A DNA stretch of 64,000 nucleotides, taken from contig JAEHOE010000015.1 in assembly GCA_016858145.1 (NCBI GenBank), positions 124,001 to 188,000 on the forward strand. The letters are read 5' to 3'. The notes beneath the pieces were generated by a model. That model was not told where the DNA came from and searched no databases. It saw nothing but the letters and a program-made list of their open reading frames with translations. The translations under genes and the position numbers were made by a program. This stretch comes from Edaphochlamys debaryana. Lineage: Eukaryota; Chlorophyta; Chlorophyceae; Chlamydomonadales. Below, piece by piece: positions 11,771 to 22,113 of the stretch; the first letter of the stretch is position 1; the number at the start of each line of letters is the position of its first letter.

Positions 11771-13086
11771 ACGCGGTGGAGGCGGGAGCGGTGGTGTGAG
11801 GAGGGTGAGGCGGGAGGGGAGGAGTGAGAGCAACGTAGCGTGTTGGCAAGGGGAGCCGAGCCGGTGTTGAGAGTGGTGGGGTCAAGTGCGTAGTATATGT
11901 GCACGGAGAAAGAAGGGTTCAATGTATTGTGGAGAACTTCATCGGCGAAGGGTTTCGCAGGAGATCCCAGTATGGCGGTCTTGCAATATGCTGGTTGGTG
12001 CCTTGGCGCAATCACAGGCACGTTGGTTCCTCTGCAGGCGGGCTAACATCAGCATAGTCCAGCAAGGTCGTACCCCTCGGACCCTGTCCTGCACTCACCG
12101 TTGTGGGGGCCGCAGCGGGCTAGAGGCCGTTGATGGCTCGGTTGTTTCGAGGCGTGTAGCATGACATGGCGCATGCACACACAGGATGCAACATGCCTGG
12201 ATTGTGACCCTTACTGTAAGGCTACCGTATGTTGTGGCCCGCGAAGTCACACTCCATGTGGGTTGCAGGACTTGCAGCCAAGGATGCGTGTCCTGAGGGG
12301 AGGAGCCGGTGGCCAGGTCCAGGCTTGGCGTGCCGTCGTGGAGGCTGGCCAGCAGAGGGCTGGCAGACGGGAGCACGCCGGGGGCCGGGCTATGCGCATG
12401 GGCGGGTCTCGAGAGCTGGATGCGAGGATGCCAAACCCGCAAGCAGGCGGGGTATTGCGCCTCTCAGCCCCCCGCTCGCATTTTCCAGGCACTTCCATCA
12501 GAAGTGGACTGGATGGGCGGGGCGAGGACTGGGAAAGGGCTGAGGGAAGCACGGAAGCAGGGAACACCGGGAGTCCCTTACCCAATGTTACAGCTCTGCT
12601 CCGCCACAGGGCGAAAGGGATGAGCCGGCCCCTCTGCAACGCAGCATGCAAGCTTAACGAGGCTGCTGGATGAGAGACTCCAGGATTCCCCCCGGGGGTT
12701 CCCGCTGAGGGCCCGAGAGCTTGCGCGAGGGGTCCACGCGTCCGCGGTTCAGCGCCCGCGAGAAGGGCCCTCCCTAGGGAAGGTGGCTGGGGGGAAGCGG
12801 CAGGGTGGGGCGGGGGAGAGCAGTCCAGGCACTCTCAGCCAGGCGGGGCTTGGAGCGGGGGCGGGGAGGCGGGGCTGGCGGCGAAGGAGTGAACGCAGGA
12901 GTGAACGGGCTGCATGGCATCAAGGTCGACCGGGGGCCCTTGCCGCTGCAGCGTTCCACTCTTTCAGCATTCCGCGTCAAACACAACTAGAACCAACGCG
13001 TATATGCACGAAAGGCCATGCTGTAGGCGAAGGGGGAAAGCTTCTACAAAATAGGTCCCACAAAATAGCACCTTGCGCCTAGCGGG
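11771..13086. other. Intergenic: SET 3' UTR and NECAP promoter
   Basis: About 1.3 kb between two plus-strand genes with no supported coding exon on either strand. The left part is probably the 3' UTR of the SET gene, as it contains a TGTAA at 12215. The right part should hold the NECAP promoter; I see no clear TATA box. Confidence 0.5.
12215..12219 (+). terminator. Candidate polyadenylation signal TGTAA (SET gene)
   Basis: TGTAA is the usual volvocine polyadenylation signal. This copy lies about 445 bp after the SET stop codon, a normal 3' UTR length for such algae. The assignment is by position only. Confidence 0.45.
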
Positions 13087-15173
13087 ATGTCCCGCAGTCG
13101 ATTGGCAAAGGTCACCCTTCCAACGGACGCGGAGCCGGGCACCGAGCTTGTGAAGGTCGGTGAAGGTCCGGCATGCAGCCCAATCTCTATGCGTTGGCGC
13201 GCGCTGAACAGCCGTGGCCCTCATTCCTGCGCAGTGGCAGTGTAAAGAGGGCTACATCTACGTTCCCATCCCGCCCGCGGGGACCGGGGGGCATCGGGCG
13301 GACAAATGGGACGTCGACAAGTGGTTCAAGGTGCGTCCTGGGGTCCGTTGCGGTCGCTACTGCAGAAGGGCCGTTTTAGCACGGGAGTGCTATGGGAGGA
13401 GTCACCGAGAGTCGGTTTGTGGCCTTGCAGGCGCTCAAGGTGGAGCTCGTGGCGCACGACGATGACATGCTCGTGCGGCTCACAGATCAGGAGTCAGGTC
13501 AGCATATGGTAGTGGGTCCGGCCGGGAAGGGGCTTGCCAGGGCCAACCTTGTTGCGGGCGTCGTCGCGGACCTGTCGGCGACCTCCCGCTACTGCGCTTG
13601 CTGCAGGGGACCTCTTCGCGGAATGCCCTCTTCCAAACGACGGGACGCCGCTAACCACGGTGCGTGCCCGGGTTTACGGCGAGCCGCATGTCGGCCGACC
13701 TGGCGACGCAGCTAACCGCATGGGGCTTGAACATGCTTGCGACGGGGACGGTGGAGACGCTCTTGCTGGAAGGCCGGGGAGGGAGGTGGGGAGCGACACG
13801 CGCGTGCCAGTACTGGGACACTGCGTGCCTTTCTCGACGCTGTGTCCGCGCTCCCCGCTTGGCCCCACCGCGGCCCATTCCCCCTTTTCGACGCAGGCGG
13901 TAGAGCCCGTGGTGGACAGCAGCCGGTACTTCGTACTGCGGGTTGTGGACCAGGGGACGCGGAAGCACGCGTTCATTGGGCTGGGGTTCAGGTGCGTGCA
14001 GTTGCGGCCTTCGCCGCTGCGTCGGGTCGGGGCTGGTGGTGAACCGTGGGGCGCGAGCGCACCTGTGGAGACGGCCCGGGTTCGAAGTATCAGAAAGCAG
14101 TTCAGGCCTAACAGTAAACATGAGTAGCGGATGTAATGACTGTGCCTGTAGCGTAAACCGCGTGAGAGGGTGGAGGGCAAGTTGCTGTTTACTTATGAAC
14201 CAATGTGGGTTGGCCTCAAATGCACTGGGTCCGGGCGCCAAACTGGCTGAATTTCTGGGTAGGAGGGGAGAGGCTGGGGCTGGGGCTGGTCACGTGGGCT
14301 TACCATCAGCTGTGGGAAAGGGCTGGGTCGGCCTCTGCACAAATGAGGTGCGCACAGCTCCGGGGTGTTGGCTGTATGAAGCATTTGTCGCTGGCCAACC
14401 CAGGTTGGGGGTGGTTCACACTGTCCCGCGTGCCTCCCATCGTCCCATGTCTTGCCAACCCAGGTCGGGGTGGGTTCACACAACCCTGGGCACCGCACCG
14501 CATGTCCCCAAACCCTTTTGGAATGGACCTGATCACAGGTCTTGCACCCTTGTCCGGCTATCTGATCCCTGTTCGCAACTTCGTTCCGCAGGGAGCGGTC
14601 GGACGCCTCTGGCTTCACGGCAGGGCTGGACGAGTACCGGCGGTACCTCCTGCGCAAGAAAGAGGCGGAGGCAATGCGTGAGCAGCACGAGCGGCAGGAG
14701 AATGGCGAGGGCGGCCCGCCGCGGGATTTGACGCTGAAAGACAATATCACCATTTCCCTCAAGATAGGCGGCCCGGTAGGGCCCCAGTGCCCCAGCACCC
14801 CAGCACAGACCTGCACCCGGGCGGATTGGACCCAGATCCCAGGTCTCATCCGGCAGCTTAGGCACTGGAGGGAGGGCTTTGCATACGCGTCCTGCTAACC
14901 GGGCCCTCGCCCGCCCGCCCCTCCGACATGCTTCGTGCCATGCAGAGACGGGACAATGACCCCTCGGCAGCATCTAGCTCTGCTGTGAAGGCGGCGGCGG
15001 CCGCCTCGTCGGCGGCGGAGGGCGTGGCGTCCCTGAAAATCGCGCCCCCGCCGCCCGCCAGTGCCAAGGTGGCGCCGAGCGGCCCCGCCAAGCGGCCTGG
15101 GCAGGAGGGCGGAGCCGGCGGCAGCGGCGGCGACGAGGACGATGAGTGGGGTGCCTTCACGGGCACCTCCTAG
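13087..15173 (+). CDS. NECAP-like clathrin-adaptor accessory protein (PHear domain)
   Basis: NECAP proteins bind the ear domains of AP-2 (and AP-1) and tune clathrin-coat formation. Seven exons (13087-13155, 13235-13330, 13431-13497, 13607-13659, 13897-13991, 14592-14775, 14946-15173) join in frame to about 263 residues, the usual family length. Recognisable PHear blocks: YIYVPIPPAGTGGHRADKWD near residue 30; a strand-rich middle ending GDLFAECPL; VVDSSRYFVLRVVD; HAFIGLGF then ERSDASGF; DEYRRYLLRKKEAE; and DLTLKDNITISLKIGG, which closes the domain. The tail is Ala/Pro-rich and ends EDDEWGAFTGTS. WGAF fits the WxxF ear-binding motif seen near the C-terminus of animal NECAPs. ATG 13087 gives 15 residues before the first conserved strand and is the natural start. 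An aftiphilin-like partner-class gene lies at 60105-63140 in this window. Confidence 0.92.
14390..14490. repeat. Duplicated about 30-bp block in a NECAP intron
   Basis: Two similar blocks, each containing GCCAACCCAGGT followed by a GGGTGG/GGTGGG run and GTTCACAC, start about 60 bp apart in the large intron before exon 6. They look like a diverged two-copy tandem duplication. Function unknown. Confidence 0.6.
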
Positions 15174-16390
15174 CGCTCCCTGCGCTGTGCTGAGCAGGCA
15201 ACCCCACTGGTTGCGGGGCAGGGAGCGAGGGGCAGATGCTGGCGGCGTGCTCCGCCTTGCTCGTCTGTGCTGGCGCGTCTGTGTGCGTGGTGTGCGTGCG
15301 GGAGCGGGCGAGGGAAGCCATGAGCGGAGGGGGCGGGCGCAGCCGTGGGGTCAGTGCATGGTGTCTAGGGAGCCGTGATGCCTCGAGGGGCATAGCTTGC
15401 TGACCCGGCGCGGCGACGGAAACATATGAAGTAGGGGCCGTATGCACACTGGATGGTGCGGGCGCAAGATGCAATGTGACGGGACTGCTACGCCCCTGGT
15501 TGCCGTCCTGGGTACGCCTCTGGGGGCAAGAGTTGGCGGGGGAGATGAGGATCAGATGACTCCGGGCTTGGGGACTTCTGCGGGCTTCTGGGGTTGCTGC
15601 ATTGCGCGGCTGAGGCCGAGGTCCGGGGCGCGTGAGCACTCGGGAGCGTGTATGCATCGGTGGTGTCTTTCTCGAAGTACTTGTGCGGCTGTTAAAGCCA
15701 TGGGTTTGTGGATCGAGCTTGAGGGGCGCGGCGCCTGGACTCACCAGGCATGCAGGCGCATGTAAAGGGACTCACTCGTGCCAGAGCTGCTCGCCGGAGG
15801 CAGTGGTCGGTAACTCAGTCGCACTCAGGCTCAGCAATTGCGTACTCTCGCAGTGAGGGTCCAGCCCAAGAATAGATGGGTCTGCAGGGGCCATGCAGCG
15901 TAGCCAGGACAAGAACCGGGGACTTGTAGCTTGACTGTAGGGGGGGCCCATCCATAGCCGGGCTTCTGAGTCCAGGCCAGGCAGGGCATGACCCGCCATA
16001 TCGGCATGCCACCCGTTGCGGAACACGTGGGGTTCCATTTGAACTGCCCCCTCTTGTGTGACACACAGCGACTTGTTCGCACAAGGAGCCGGATCCCTGA
16101 GAGCTACGGTGGTAGGTGCGGCAGGACCCTCTCTGTGGGTCGATGGACGCGGCAATGTCGCATCGACAGACTCGGCCCCAGGACGGCTTGCAAGACAGTA
16201 GCACTTCAGCATTGCCTTTGGCGCTAGGCCTCCCAAAGTCTGGTCGGGATGGCGTGCGGGGCCAACTGGCGCATTAACCGCCTGCACGCACAACACTGGG
16301 GGCCTCGACACCAGGAGCCAGGGCTGGGCCGGGGCTTGCACCACCTAGGCCACGCACCACACGCCGGCATCATGCGCTGCATCCGCCTGC
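15174..16390. other. 3' flanks of NECAP and of the minus-strand gene
   Basis: The left part, up to about 15780, is the likely NECAP 3' UTR. The remainder probably holds the 3' UTR of the opposing minus-strand gene. A 190-residue minus-strand frame at 15772-16344 lacks codon bias and any recognisable motif, and is taken as chance. Confidence 0.45.
15761..15765 (+). terminator. Polyadenylation signal TGTAA (NECAP)
   Basis: First TGTAA after the NECAP stop codon, about 590 bp downstream, fitting the volvocine signal and 3' UTR length. Confidence 0.6.
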
Positions 16391-19300
16391 TCACTCGGAG
16401 CCCGAGCCCTCCCTGCGCGAGCCCTCGCTGCCGTCCGAGCCCTCCGCGCCGGAGCCGCCCGAGCCCTCCGCCACGGGTTCCGCCTGTAGCGGCGGGGCGC
16501 CAGCAGCCGCGTCGGCAGCGCGGCGGCGCTTGCGCTGCCCCCCGCTTGGGCACCCAGCTATTGACCTTCCAACTTCCGGGCGGGTACCGTACACGTTTGG
16601 ACGTTCATAAGGCAGCATCCGTTCGTTCATCAGGCACGGTCCGGCGCGCAAATTTTGCCTAGTCCGCCGGGCCGCCCCTTGCCCGGGGCGCTCCCTTGCC
16701 GTCCCTGCCTCTCGGCCGCCGCCAAATGCGGGTCGGACGGGCCCCGCCCCGCAAACACTCTTACTCGTACACATCCATGAATTAATGCCATGATTGCCAT
16801 CCACACGCTTAACATGCCGCGGCCAGCTGCGGCATGCAGCACAGCAGCCTCCAAGCCTTCAGACTCCAGCCCACCATGCGGCTTCTATGTTCGCTCCCGA
16901 CAGTCTCTCCTCCACCCAGCCGTGCGCACTGTGTCCCCCCGCCTCTCCGCCCCCCTCCTCAGTCCCTGCCAGTCTGCCAACGCTCAACTTGCTTCTCCGG
17001 TGGTCCCCCAGCTGAGCCAGCCGCGCACGCGGACGATGGGGACGAAGGGGCCAGGTGGGCCCCCAGGGCGCGCCTCCTCTCCGCTCCAAGCTCCTCCCTC
17101 CGTCAGCCGCCCTGCGCGCGGCTCCGCCCTTCATCCCCGACCGCCGCCCATGCCCCGCAAGCCACCCACGCCCCGCCCGCCTCCCTGTCCGCTGCGACTG
17201 TGTACAGCCTGCGCACCTTGGGCCCGTTGGCGGCCTGCAGGCGCCGCACGTGCGGTGGGCGGCAGGCCAGCACCAGGGGGCGCTGGGAGCCCAGGGTGAC
17301 GCGCGGTGCAGGGGCGAACGCAGGTGCAGAGCGGGCGCTGGGCTGCAGGCCCCCGCTGGCGCCGCGGCCAGCGCGCACTGCACTGTTGGCCGCCCCCGCC
17401 CCGGCAGCTACGCGGCGCCGGAGCCGGAGCGCAGCCGCTGCTCCTGCCTGCGGAGATACACCTGTGGCCGCATGGGAACAAGTTGGCGGTGCAAGCAGCC
17501 ACCGTGCTGCTGCTAAAGGCGTCGCCGTCCCGCGCGGCCCTCCCGTCATTCGGTTTGCCAGGCCAACGTGGTGGAAGGTGCGGCGCCACTACCAACCCCG
17601 CGGGCCCCCGCAGCACCTCAGCACAGCTGCCCTCTGGCCGTGCGTCACCATCACCACAATACACGTGGGGCTCACAATTGCCCCTGAGGTTGCTTCCAGC
17701 GCATGCAGCTATCATGCCTGGCACGCGCACGCTAGCTTGGCAGCGATAGCAAGCCCCACGTCAACATCAGCGCTTGCTGGCACACTCGCACCTTTGCAAG
17801 CTTGTGGGCGCTGTCATCCGGGGGCTACCGGCCGCAGCTGTCGCGCACTGCGTAGCCGCTCCCGGTGGGCAGCACCGGCTCGATGCCGTACTCCTGCATG
17901 CTGACCGAGCAGGCTGCCACCTCGTCCGGGTTCACCACCCAGCCATCTGCCATCAGAAAGACCTCCAGGCGCTTGATCTGCCCCGTGGCCGGGTCTCGCA
18001 GCATGCCCGTGTTGGCCGCACCCAGCTGCACCAGCACTCTGCACCGTGGGGCCGTTTGCAGCGGGCAGCGGGCAGCGGCCAGGGACACATGCGTAACGCT
18101 TATGGATGAGGCCGCCTGACTGCACAAGCTGCACTGGGGACCATCTACCGCACATCTCCCTGGCTGCAGGGCCGCCGTGCGCCCTGGGCTTGTCCCCTGG
18201 GCGCCTCACGCAGCCCCACGTGTCCCCTGGGGCGCCCCGTCAAAGGCTTACTTCAGGTTCTGCGCCTTGAGCGCCAGCTCCTTCACGTGTTCCAAGGCGA
18301 TGAGGGGCTTGCGCTCCACCAGCACCACCCGCTCCCGCGAGTAGGCCATGCCGTCGACTTCGATCGCCACACCCCTCCCGGATGGAGCTGGCGATGCAGT
18401 TGTAGCACCAGCGGCTGGCACCTGCAGAGGCAATAGCGGCATCAGCCAAGCCGCAGAACAGCGAAAGGCTGCAGGCCAGCTGCCAGTCCTCGGTGTTTAC
18501 AATGAAGGACCCCCCTGGGGTCACAGCGCTGAACGCTGGGGCCAAGCGACCCACCTCACGGGCTTGCCCCCAGCAAGCCAGAACGCAAGTCCCTGTCATA
18601 GCTGCCAGGGCCACGGCAGCGCTCACGCTACGCCCAGCTGTGCAAGCTGTGCTGGGGGCCGCGGTGGAGCTCACCCTCATCGCCAGCAACCCGCTCCGTG
18701 GCCCACTCCGCGGCTTTGTACTCGTCCGCAGCAGTCCGGCCCTGCTGCCAGCCGGTCATCGCCTTCAGCTGGAGCAACGCGGGACGTGGTGCACACAGGG
18801 TGACTCGCCGGGGGCCTGGCCCCCACCCGCCCGCCCACGTCCCTTTGAGGTTTAGGAGGTTGCGGAGCAGCGAACAAACCCCACCTGCTCCTCCGCCGGC
18901 GTGCTTGCCGCCGCATTCACCACCACTGCCAGCCGCATGCCGTCCCGCAGCTCCACGTCCTCCACGTCCAGCGCTCCGTCGGCGCAGTCCTCAAACTGCA
19001 GGAGCTGAGCCGGCGCAGCGTCCACCGGTAACACGCGGTAGTACTTCTCGCGGATCAGCCTCTGCTGGAGCTGTGCGGGCGACAGCTTGGGGTAGTCCTT
19101 CTTCACGTAGGCTGAGCTAGCTGAGCGGCCCGTGCGGTTGGGCCAGAAGACGGTGATGTTTTCTGATTGACCTGCACGTCAAGCAGGAGCACAGGAGCGC
19201 ATGGCCAGTACCCGTCGCTTCAGAGCGAGCTCGGGTGGTGCGTGCCGGCACAGGGCCTCGGTGGCGCAGGTGCCGCCCCGGCTAGGTACCCCGCCTGCCC

Positions 19301-19465
19301 CGTCACGCCTAGCTCCCCTGCCCCACCCCTCAGCAGCCCCCCGCTTCACTCCACCTCCCCCGTACGCAAGCGCCTCAAGCAACCGTCTCGGAGAGCGCTG
19401 GGGCATCCATGCTGCTCGCGTCACCTCCCGTGCTCCTCACCGTGGGCCTCAGCCTGCCCCGCCAT
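16391..19465 (-). CDS. Unrecognised multi-exon protein, partly resolved
   Basis: A minus-strand gene with protein-like exons but no family I recognise. The best-supported exons are about 19165-18898 (ENITVFWPNRTG ... YVKKDYPKLSPAQLQQ ... REKYYRVLPVD, then an acidic strand-rich part ending STPAEEQ), about 18770-18685 (LKAMTGWQQGRTAADEYK), about 18408-18253 (GVAIEVDGMAYSRERVVLVE ... LIALEHVKELALKAQ) and about 18034-17830 (VLVQLGAANTG, RLEVFLMADGWVVNPDE, GIEPVLP). Donor and acceptor phases agree between these four. Less certain are a start exon with ATG at 19465 (MAGQAEAH), a small exon near 19250-19210 (EALCRHAPPELALKRR), a basic Ala-rich exon near 17450-17240, and a last exon ending at 16391 with KRRR and a Ser/Gly/Glu tail. 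The basic runs could be nuclear signals. No catalytic motif is visible. The boundaries are approximate. Confidence 0.4.
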
Positions 19466-19479
19466 GCTGGAGAGCGCGG

Positions 19480-20063
19480 ACTGCCCGGGGCGAGGTGCGC
19501 CTGCAGCCGGTGCCAGCAAAGCCGGTGCAGGAAGACCGAGAAGGCAGATTTACGCGCCGCGACGGTCACAGGAGGGCACCGCTATACCCCAACGACCTGC
19601 TGGGCATCCCGCGCGTGCGGAAGGTGCTCGGAGACACTGCCCCGGCACGCCCTGGCACGCCTGACCCCACACGCCCCACCCCCGCTCCCCCGCACCGTGG
19701 AGGACGTCGCTTAAGATGCGTGAGCTCCTGCCGAAGCCGCGCCAGGGACAGTCCGTGAGCCTCGTGTGCGCCACATGGCGCCGGGCGACCCCAGACGGAG
19801 AGGCGCGCGCCGGTCGTCCGCACCTGCGCGGTGGGCTGACTGAATCGGGCCGCGCGCTACATTCCTTCGGCGGAGTCCTCCGCTACGACGGCATCTACAC
19901 CGATGGCATTAAGCGCGCGGCCGAGCGCGGCCGATTTTGGGGCCCAGGTTCCCGAATCGTCCCCAACCCAGGCAGGCCTCCACGCCATGAGCGCGACCCG
20001 CGCACCTCACCGTTCGTCCATAGCGACCATAGGTCGAGGCGCTGCAGCTCATCGCGCGTGTGA
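19480..20063 (+). other. Open plus-strand segment beside the minisatellite, unassigned
   Basis: Two overlapping plus-strand frames have protein-like stretches: RRDGHRRAPLYPNDLLGIPR near 19555-19620, and SGRALHSFGGVLRYDGIYTD near 19850-19910, after ATG 19716. They are in different frames and end before the tandem repeat. They could be remnants of a mobile element, exons of an unrecognised gene, or chance frames; I do not recognise a family. The segment also overlaps or lies upstream of the possible first exon of the minus-strand gene. Confidence 0.25.
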
Positions 20064-20143
20064 TCATGCTGTCGCACTCCCTAGGTATAAGCCAGCATCA
20101 CGGGCTTTTGGAAAACCACCGTGGAGTGCCTCCACCAGCGTTC

Positions 20144-21504
20144 GGGGCGTGGGGGGTCTCTGGGGTGCTGGGGGTCTCTGGGGCGTGGGGGGTCTCTGGG
20201 GCGCTGGGGGCCTCTGGGGCGTGGGGGGTCTCTGGGGTGCTGGGGGTCTCTGGGGCGTGGGGGGTCTCTGGGGTGCTGGGGGTCTCTGGGGCGTGGGGGG
20301 TCTCTGGGGTGCTGGGGGTCTCTGGGGCGTGGGGGGTCTCTGGGGTGCTGGGGGTCTCTGGGGCGTGGGGGGTCTCTGGGGTGCTGGGGGCCTCTGGGGC
20401 GTGGGGGGTCTCTGGGGTGCTGGGGGCCTCTGGGGCGTGGGGGGTCTCTGGGGTGCTGGGGGTCTCTGGGGCGTGGGGGGTCTCTGGGGTGCTGGGGGCC
20501 TCTGGGGCGCTGGGGGTCTCTGGGGTGCTGGGGGTCTCTGGGGCGTGGGGGGTCTCTGGGGTGCTGGGGGCCTCTGGGGCGCTGGGGGTCTCTGGGGTGC
20601 TGGGGGCCTCTGGGGCGTGGGGGGTCTCTGGGGTGCTGGGGGTCTCTGGGGCGTGGGGGGTCTCTGGGGCGCTGGGGGCCTCTGGGGCGTGGGGGGTCTC
20701 TGGGTGCTGGGGGTCTCTGGGGCGTGGGGGGTCTCTGGGGTGCTGGGGGGTCTCTGGGGCGTGGGGGGTCTCTGGGGTGCTGGGGGTCTCTGGGGCGTGG
20801 GGGGTCTCTGGGGTGCTGGGGGCCTCTGGGGCGTGGGGGGTCTCTGGGGTGCTGGGGGTCTCTGGGGCGTGGGGGGTCTCTGGGGTGCTGGGGGGCCTCT
20901 GGGGCGTGGGGGTCTCTGGGGTGCTGGGGGTCTCTGGGGCGTGGGGGGGTCTCTGGGGTGCTGGGGGCCTCTGGGGCGCTGGGGGTCTCTGGGGTGCTGG
21001 GGGTCTCTGGGGCGTGGGGGGTCTCTGGGGTGCTGGGGGCCTCTGGGGCGCTGGGGGTCTCTGGGGTGCTGGGGGCCTCTGGGGCGTGGGGGGTGTCTAG
21101 GGCGCTGGGGGTCTCTGGGGCGTGGGGGGTGTCTAGGGCGCTGGGGGCCTCTGGGGCGTGGGGGGTCTCTGGGGCGCTGGGGGTCTCTGGGGCGTGGGGG
21201 GTGTCTAGGGCGCTGGGGGCCTCTGGGGCGTGGGGGGTCTCTGGGGCGCTGAGGGTATCTGGGGCGCTGAGGGTATCTGGGGGCTGGGGGCCCCTGGGGT
21301 GCTGGGGGCCTCTGGGGTGGGGGGGCTCTGGGCCGTGGGGGGGTGAGTAGGGCGCTGGGGGTCTCTGGGGCGTGGGGGTCCTCTGGGGCGTGGGGGGTGT
21401 CTAGGGGCGCTGGAGGTCTCTGGGGCGCTGGGGGTCTCTGGGGCGCTGGGGGCCCCTGGGGTGCTGGGGGCCTCTGGGGCGTGGGGGTTCTCTGGGGCCG
21501 AGTA
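20144..21504. repeat. 18-bp G-rich minisatellite, about 75 copies
   Basis: A continuous tandem array of CTGGGGCGTGGGGGGTCT and the variant CTGGGGTGCTGGGGGTCT, often alternating, with CC/TC changes and a few single-base indels (near 20703, 20745, 20890 and 20946) and more divergent units at the right end. The plus strand is almost all G and T with G4-G6 runs every 8-10 bp, so G-quadruplex formation is likely. Because 18 is divisible by 3, the array is open for hundreds of codons in several frames: Gly/Leu/Trp/Ser hexapeptides on the plus strand and PQRPPA/PQRPPT on the minus strand. The indels shift frame inside the array, so it is not read as one conserved protein. Confidence 0.95.
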
Positions 21505-22113
21505 GGCATGGGGTTGTGGAGCACAAGGTGCAAGGGGCCATCGATTAATGCAGGAAGAGTGTGACCATGGTGTGCGGGTGGACACGGGCGGGTTTGCCTA
21601 CAGGCTGCATTGTGCGGGACTGCGGGTCTAGCAGGGTCTTGTCACCGTGATGGGAATCATGTTGAGACAGCCTGGAGCTCTAGCCAGTACTTCTGGGGCA
21701 GTGGGGAGGCGCGGCGACGGAGCGTTGTTACTGAGCGCCTCACGGGGGCGGCAGCCTGGTGTGCAGGTCCAGAAGCCCTGTGCAATCCCCCTGCAATTCT
21801 TTCCTTTCACGAATACTCCTGCCGCCCTGACCCTGCCTCGCGGCTGGCAGACTCTGTACCGTACAACTGCAACCCTGCACAAGCGCATCCATGGGGCCAG
21901 CCCAGAGGCCCCTTCTCGAGAAGCCCGTAAGCCCCGTCGTGCGGAGCCCTCCCCCTATCAGCCCTGCCCGATCAGTTGTATGTATCCTGATCGCCGACCG
22001 TCCGTCCGAAAGCACTCCTCACGCGGCCCCCTTCCCCCGCCATTGGCCAGTCCCGGCTGCACATCTGCTCTGGCGCTCCGCTCCTCCTTCCACTGGCGTG
22101 CCACGCCCTACTG
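21505..22113. other. Likely 3' UTR of the MYND gene
   Basis: About 600 bp between the minisatellite and the stop codon of the minus-strand MYND gene. No supported exon is seen; the plus-strand frames are antisense and low-complexity. Confidence 0.5.

Noticed and set aside
15772..16344. 190-residue minus-strand ORF
   Set aside because: Mixed codon use, no recognisable domain, no in-phase join to the upstream minus-strand exons.
20064..21533. 489-residue minus-strand PQRPPA/PQRPPT frame and 350-450-residue plus-strand Gly/Trp frames
   Set aside because: All are products of one 18-bp repeat, a multiple of three; indels shift frames within the array and there is no leader or flanking domain.
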